Assembly: GCA_024235135.1 (NCBI GenBank)
Contig: JACKMZ010000003.1
Span: 124,001-188,000, forward strand
Direction: 5' to 3'
Length of the DNA: 64,000 nt
From: Gammaproteobacteria bacterium
GTDB taxonomy: Bacteria; Pseudomonadota; Gammaproteobacteria; Competibacterales; Competibacteraceae
A program made the translations under genes and the position numbers. The notes under the pieces are model-generated. The model did no database searches and was not told the DNA's origin. It was given only the letters and a program-made list of their open reading frames with translations. Each line of letters opens with the position of its first letter. Position 1 is the stretch's first letter. This document shows positions 59,151-64,000 of the stretch, in pieces.

Positions 59151-62100
59151 TCAAATCCCCATGGTCAGACTAACTTCGGGTTGCTTGGCCTCCTTGGCCT
59201 GCAATTCCTTCAACGCTCGCCGGTATTCGACGGGCATCACCTTGACGAATTTCGGCAGATACTCCTGCCAATGCGCCAGGATATGGCCGGCGCGTCGGCT
59301 TCCGGTGTAGCGTTGATGTTGCTCTATCAGGTTTTGCAGGCGGAGGGCGTCAAAGCGGGTCATGTCGCGCATGATGTCCACGCGGCCATGCGTCTCCAGG
59401 TCGCCGCCTTGGTTTTCGGTGCGTTCCAGGGCTTCATCCTCGGTGGCGATCGGTTCCAGCTCCACCATCGCCATGTTGACATAGCGATCGAAATGACCGG
59501 TCTCGTCTAGTACATAGGCGACGCCTCCGCTCATGCCGGCCGCGAAATTACGGCCGGTAGGACCGAGCACCACGACCACGCCGCCGGTCATGTATTCGCA
59601 ACAGTGGTCGCCCACCCCTTCGACGACGGCCGTAGCCCCGGAATTACGCACCGCGAATCGTTCCCCACCCACGCCACGGAAAAAACATTCACCGCTGGTG
59701 GCTCCGTAAAGGACGGTATTGCCCACGATGATGTTGGCGTGGGGCTCGAACGTGCTTTCGGGCGGTGGATAAATGATCAGCCGCCCGCCGGACAGACCCT
59801 TGCCGACGTAATCGTTCCCCTCGCCGCTCAACTCCAGGGTCACGCCATGCGCGACGAAGGCGCCGAAACTCTGGCCGGCAGTGCCGTTGAGCTTGATATG
59901 AATGGTATCGGCCGGCAAACCCTTGTACCCATAACGTTTGGCGACCCGGCCCGAGAGCATGGCGCCCACCGTGCGATCGGTGTTACGTACCGTGGTGGTG
60001 AAGGAAACCGGTTTCGCATTCTCCAGCGCCGGAGCGGACTCCGCGATCAGTTTGTGATCGAGCGCGCTGTCCAGGCCGTGATTCTGTACTTCACAGTGGT
60101 GCACGGCGACACCGGGCGCCGCTTCCGGCGGCTGCAGAATCGCGCTGAAATCCAGGCCACGGGCTTTCCAGTGCTGAATGGCGCGACGCATATCCAAACG
60201 GTCGCTGCGCCCGATCATTTCTTTGACGGTGCGGAAACCCAACTTGGCCATGATCTCCCGGACTTCCTCGGCCATGAACAGCATGTAATTGATGACATGT
60301 TCCGGCTGACCGGGAAAACGCCGGCGTAACTCCGGGTCCTGGGTAGCGATGCCCACGGGGCAGGTGTTGAGATGACATTTGCGCATCATCAAACAACCCT
60401 CCGCGATCAACGCGCCCGTGCCGAAAGCGAATTCGTCGGCTCCCAGCAGCGCCGCGACGACGATATCGCGGCCGGTACGCAAGCCACCGTCGGCCTGAAC
60501 CCGGATGCGTCCCCGCAATTGGTTCAAGACCAGGGTCTGGTGGGTTTCGGCCAGTCCCATTTCCCAAGGCGAACCGGCGTGATGAATGGAGCCGATCGGA
60601 CTGGCGCCCGTGCCGCCATCATCTCCGGAAATCGTCACCTGATCGGCGTGGGCCTTGGAAACGCCCGCCGCAATGGTGCCAACGCCGCTCTCGGAAACCA
60701 ATTTGACGCTGATCATCGCGTCGGGGTTGACGCTCTTCAAGTCGTAAATCAGTTGCGCCAGGTCCTCGATGGAATAGATATCGTGATGCGGCGGCGGTGA
60801 AATGAGCCCGACTCCCGGCGTGGAATGCCGTACCCGCGCCACCCATTGATCCACTTTGTGGCCGGGCAACTGTCCACCTTCTCCCGGCTTGGCCCCCTGC
60901 GCCATCTTGATCTGAATGCCATTGGCATTGACCAGATATTCCGTGGTGACGCCAAAACGCCCAGAAGCCACTTGTTTGATCGACGAGCGCATGGAATCGC
61001 CGTTGGCCAAGGGAACGTAACGTTCCGGGTCCTCCCCACCTTCCCCGGTGTTGGATTGACCGCCGATGCGATTCATCGCGATGGCCAGATTGGTGTGGGA
61101 TTCCCAGGACAATGCGCCGAAAGACATGGCGCCCGTCGCGAAACGCTTGACGATGTCCAGCGCGGGCTCCACTTCGTTGAGCGGCGCCGGTTTCGCCGAG
61201 GCTTTCAACTCGAACAAGCCCCGCATGTTCATCAATCGCTTGCTTTGATCATCGACCTGACCGGAGAACGCCTTGAATTTGGCATAGTCGCCCGCGCGCA
61301 CCGCATGTTGCAGAAGTTCGATGGTCTTGGGCGTCCAAATGTGCTCCTCGCCACGTATCCGCCAAGCCAAGTCACCGCCCACGTCCAAGGCGGCACGATA
61401 CAGCAGATCGTCGCCGTAGGCGGCTTGATGACGTTGCACCGCTTCCTCGGCGATTTCAGGCAGTCCCACGCCTTCCACCAGGGTGCAGGTGCCGGTGAAA
61501 TAACGACTGACGAAAGCCGTGGATAAGCCCACCGCATCGAAGATTTGCGCGCCGCAATAGGACTGGTAGGTGGAAATACCCATCTTGGCCATCACTTTCA
61601 GGATGCCTTTGGCGACGGCCTTGATGTAGCGTTGATGGACCTCGTGTTCGGTCAATTTCTCCGGCAACGTCGGCACCAGAGCGGACAGCGTATCGAAGGC
61701 CAGATAGGGATTGATGGCCTCGGCGCCATAGCCGGCCAGCAGGCAGAAATCGTGGACCTGGCGGGCTTCGCCGGTCTCGACGACCAATCCCACCGACGTG
61801 CGCAGACCTTCCCGGATCAAATGATGGTGCACGGCGGCGGTGGCCAGCAGCGAGGGAATCGGGATATGGTCGGCGTCCACGCCGCGGTCGGACAAGATCA
61901 GAATATTGTATCCGTTGCGCACCACTTCGGTGGCTTGGCGGCAGATCGCGGTCAAGGCGTTTTCCATGCCCGCCGCGCCGCGATCGGCCGGATAGATGCT
62001 GTTCAGGGTATAGGTTCGGAAAACCTGATCGACGTGATTCTCGATGCGGCGGATACGTTCCAGATCGACGTTGGCCAGAATCGGTTGGCGTACTTCCAAA

Positions 62101-63788
62101 CGCTTGTGAGTCCCGCCGCTGGAAAGATCCAGCAGATTGGGGCGCGGGCCGATCAAGGACACCAGCGACATGACCAGTTCCTCGCGAATGGAATCGATCG
62201 GCGGATTGGTCACTTGCGCGAAGTTCTGTTTGAAATAATCGTAAAGCAGCTTGGGACGTTGCGAGAGCACGGCTTGCGGGGTATCGCGGCCCATGGCGCC
62301 CACCGGGTCCTGACCCGTCATGGCCATGGGTATCAGGAAGAATTTGATGTCTTCCTGGGAGTAGCCGAACGCCTGCTGACGATCCAACAAGGTCTTGGCG
62401 TCCGGGGCCATGGCGCCCACCTCGGGTGGCAGGTCAGTCAACCGGATCTGAGTGCGATCCAGCCAGGTCTGATACGGTTGGGCGCTGGCCAGTCGCGCCT
62501 TGATTTCGGAATCGTCGATGATCCGCCCCTGCTCCAGGTCGATCAGAAACATTTTTCCCGGCTGCAAGCGCCACTTCTTGACGATACGTTCTTCCGGAAT
62601 GGGTAATACGCCGGCCTCGGACGCCATGACCACCCGCTCGTCGTCGGTCACGACATAACGCGCCGGCCTTAGGCCGTTACGGTCCAGGGTCGCGCCAATA
62701 TGGCGGCCATCCGTGAAGGCGACCGCCGCCGGACCATCCCAAGGCTCCATGAGCGCGGCATGATACTCATAGAAGGCCCGACGTTGATCGTCCATCAACG
62801 GGTTATCGGCCCAGGCTTCGGGAATCATCAACATCATGGCGTGGATCAACGAATAGCCGCCCGCCACCAACAATTCCAGCGCGTTGTCGAAGGTCGCCGA
62901 ATCCGAACTACCATCGCCGATCAATGGCCACAGCTTGTCCAGATCCTTGCCCAGCAGTTCGGAGGACATGGTATGACGGCGGGCCATCATCCAATTGATG
63001 TTGCCGCGTAGGGTATTGATCTCGCCGTTGTGGCAGAGGTAGCGAAACGGTTGCGCCAACTTCCAGGAGGGAAAGGTATTGGTGGAGAAACGTTGATGGA
63101 TCAACGCCAGCGCGGATTCCGTGCGGGGGTCTTGCAGATCCAGATAATACTTGTCCAGATTATGCGCCAGCACCATGCCCTTATAGACCACGGTGCTGGC
63201 GGATAGGGAGGGCATGTAAAAATGCTCCTTACCGGGCAAGTCACGGTCCCATACGGCGTGGTGGACCTGTTTTCTGATGACCATCAGCTTGCGTTCGAAA
63301 GCCTCGGCGTCCGGGCAATTGGCGCCTCGACCAATGAAGACCTGACGGATGAGCGGCTCGGCGGGCTTGACGCTTTCACCCAGACAAGCATTGTCGGTCG
63401 GGACGTTGCGCCAACCCAGCAAGTCCTGGCCTTCGGCCTGAATGATATCGGTGAAGGCGTCGTAGCACTTGGCCAAGGTTTCCTCGATGCGCGGCAGGAA
63501 AACCATCCCGACGGCGTATTGGCCAGACGCGGGCAGGCCAAAGCCGAGCTTGGCCGACTCCTCACGCATCAACGGATCGGGAATCTGCAGCAGGATGCCC
63601 GCGCCGTCACCCGCCAGGGGGTCGGCGCCGACCGCGCCGCGATGATTGAGATTGCTGAGAATTTCCAGCCCTTGCCGAACGATAGCGTGGCTTTTGCGGT
63701 TCTTGATGTCGGCGATGAATCCGATACCGCAAGCGTCGTGTTCATGCCGTGGGTCGTAAAGCCCTTGTTTGGCAGGTAAATCACTCAT
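59151..63788 (-). CDS. gltB: Glutamate synthase large subunit
   Basis: A 1545-residue GltB. The N-terminal amidotransferase domain starts at Cys20 (HEHDACGIGFIAD), which becomes the N-terminal nucleophile after removal of a 19-residue propeptide. The FMN-binding synthase domain contains SISVKLVSE-like and GDDGGTGASPIGS blocks and a [3Fe-4S] Cys set in CLMMRKCHLNTCPVGIAT. The C-terminal beta-helix domain has the GGRLIIYPP and GNTVLYGATSGECFFRG repeats. It is intact and followed by gltD. The promoter lies in 63789-64000. Confidence 0.97.
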   Translation of the reverse strand: MSDLPAKQGLYDPRHEHDACGIGFIADIKNRKSHAIVRQGLEILSNLNHRGAVGADPLAGDGAGILLQIPDPLMREESAKLGFGLPASGQYAVGMVFLPRIEETLAKCYDAFTDIIQAEGQDLLGWRNVPTDNACLGESVKPAEPLIRQVFIGRGANCPDAEAFERKLMVIRKQVHHAVWDRDLPGKEHFYMPSLSASTVVYKGMVLAHNLDKYYLDLQDPRTESALALIHQRFSTNTFPSWKLAQPFRYLCHNGEINTLRGNINWMMARRHTMSSELLGKDLDKLWPLIGDGSSDSATFDNALELLVAGGYSLIHAMMLMIPEAWADNPLMDDQRRAFYEYHAALMEPWDGPAAVAFTDGRHIGATLDRNGLRPARYVVTDDERVVMASEAGVLPIPEERIVKKWRLQPGKMFLIDLEQGRIIDDSEIKARLASAQPYQTWLDRTQIRLTDLPPEVGAMAPDAKTLLDRQQAFGYSQEDIKFFLIPMAMTGQDPVGAMGRDTPQAVLSQRPKLLYDYFKQNFAQVTNPPIDSIREELVMSLVSLIGPRPNLLDLSSGGTHKRLEVRQPILANVDLERIRRIENHVDQVFRTYTLNSIYPADRGAAGMENALTAICRQATEVVRNGYNILILSDRGVDADHIPIPSLLATAAVHHHLIREGLRTSVGLVVETGEARQVHDFCLLAGYGAEAINPYLAFDTLSALVPTLPEKLTEHEVHQRYIKAVAKGILKVMAKMGISTYQSYCGAQIFDAVGLSTAFVSRYFTGTCTLVEGVGLPEIAEEAVQRHQAAYGDDLLYRAALDVGGDLAWRIRGEEHIWTPKTIELLQHAVRAGDYAKFKAFSGQVDDQSKRLMNMRGLFELKASAKPAPLNEVEPALDIVKRFATGAMSFGALSWESHTNLAIAMNRIGGQSNTGEGGEDPERYVPLANGDSMRSSIKQVASGRFGVTTEYLVNANGIQIKMAQGAKPGEGGQLPGHKVDQWVARVRHSTPGVGLISPPPHHDIYSIEDLAQLIYDLKSVNPDAMISVKLVSESGVGTIAAGVSKAHADQVTISGDDGGTGASPIGSIHHAGSPWEMGLAETHQTLVLNQLRGRIRVQADGGLRTGRDIVVAALLGADEFAFGTGALIAEGCLMMRKCHLNTCPVGIATQDPELRRRFPGQPEHVINYMLFMAEEVREIMAKLGFRTVKEMIGRSDRLDMRRAIQHWKARGLDFSAILQPPEAAPGVAVHHCEVQNHGLDSALDHKLIAESAPALENAKPVSFTTTVRNTDRTVGAMLSGRVAKRYGYKGLPADTIHIKLNGTAGQSFGAFVAHGVTLELSGEGNDYVGKGLSGGRLIIYPPPESTFEPHANIIVGNTVLYGATSGECFFRGVGGERFAVRNSGATAVVEGVGDHCCEYMTGGVVVVLGPTGRNFAAGMSGGVAYVLDETGHFDRYVNMAMVELEPIATEDEALERTENQGGDLETHGRVDIMRDMTRFDALRLQNLIEQHQRYTGSRRAGHILAHWQEYLPKFVKVMPVEYRRALKELQAKEAKQPEVSLTMGI

Positions 63789-64000
63789 GAGGCATATGCC
63801 CTCTTGTTGGTTGCGCGGTCAGGCCCACAATGTGATCGAAAAAGCAAAACGGGGGTATTAGCGCCTGAAATGGACATTTTCTGCGCTCAACGTTCAGGAG
63901 CGGCTGGGAATGGCCGGTCATGGCTGCCAAGCAAGACTGGAGCCAAGCTATTGGAACGTGCGTTCCACTGACTATTCGACCGGATTTCGACAGAACAGTC
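63789..64000. other. Sequence upstream of gltB to the window edge
   Basis: 212 bases with no gene that I can support. It presumably holds the gltBD promoter; I see no convincing -35/-10 pair and no named operator. Confidence 0.3.

Noticed and set aside
61545..62606. Plus-strand 353-residue frame inside gltB
   Set aside because: Antisense shadow; gltB is intact on the minus strand.

Overview
The window is G+C-rich proteobacterial DNA, densely packed with genes on both strands. LpxA, outer-membrane barrel proteins, a PagL-like protein, CysB and the dapB-carA-carB order point to a gammaproteobacterium. The lpxA-gnnA-gnnB trio (known from Acidithiobacillus and reported in Methylococcus-like genomes), pdxST and the cytochrome wealth suggest an environmental chemolithotroph, methanotroph or similar lineage. 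The genus cannot be settled from the sequence alone.

Region 1 (1-17150) is mainly housekeeping: carB (cut by the window edge), carA, dapB, a zinc-type cation exporter, glutamine-dependent NAD synthetase and a potassium channel. It continues with a PLP decarboxylase, a sulfotransferase-like protein, an NRDE protein, a sulfurtransferase, rlmJ and a cytidylate-kinase-like protein. It ends with the complete AMMECR1/Memo/radical-SAM trio, arranged divergently. Region 2 (17150-23150) holds signalling genes: a REC-EAL-FHA protein, a small tandem-repeat protein of unknown function, serS, and a PAS-rich diguanylate cyclase.

Region 3 (23373-38023) is the most striking part: seven same-strand genes that look like one trans-envelope electron-transfer operon. 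In transcription order it encodes a pentaheme cytochrome; a fusion of FAD oxidoreductase, two cyclic-nucleotide-binding domains and a four-cluster ferredoxin; a membrane protein with two H-x13-H helices suited to two b hemes; and an FHA-TM-decaheme cytochrome fusion. These are followed by a lipoprotein with two HbpS/GlcG-like domains, an outer-membrane barrel with a long Pro-rich N-terminus, and a 1290-residue decaheme cytochrome ending in an LVIVD-type propeller. Together they could move electrons between cytoplasmic NAD(P)H, the periplasm and the cell surface, under cyclic-nucleotide and phospho-dependent control. A perfect -10 and a dyad over the -35 lie in front of the operon.

Region 4 (38162-53460) carries a giant two-lobed membrane protein of unknown function, a protein resembling the replication-terminus protein Tus, cysB, a PagL-like protein, glgA/glgC, a hemerythrin-like protein, a HAD hydrolase, a transmembrane Ser/Thr kinase and pdxST. 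Region 5 (53461-64000) has a collapsed IS200/IS605-type element, then lpxA-gnnA-gnnB (predicted amide-linked lipid A), a small conserved-looking ORF, and gltBD. I saw no rRNA, tRNA or CRISPR array.
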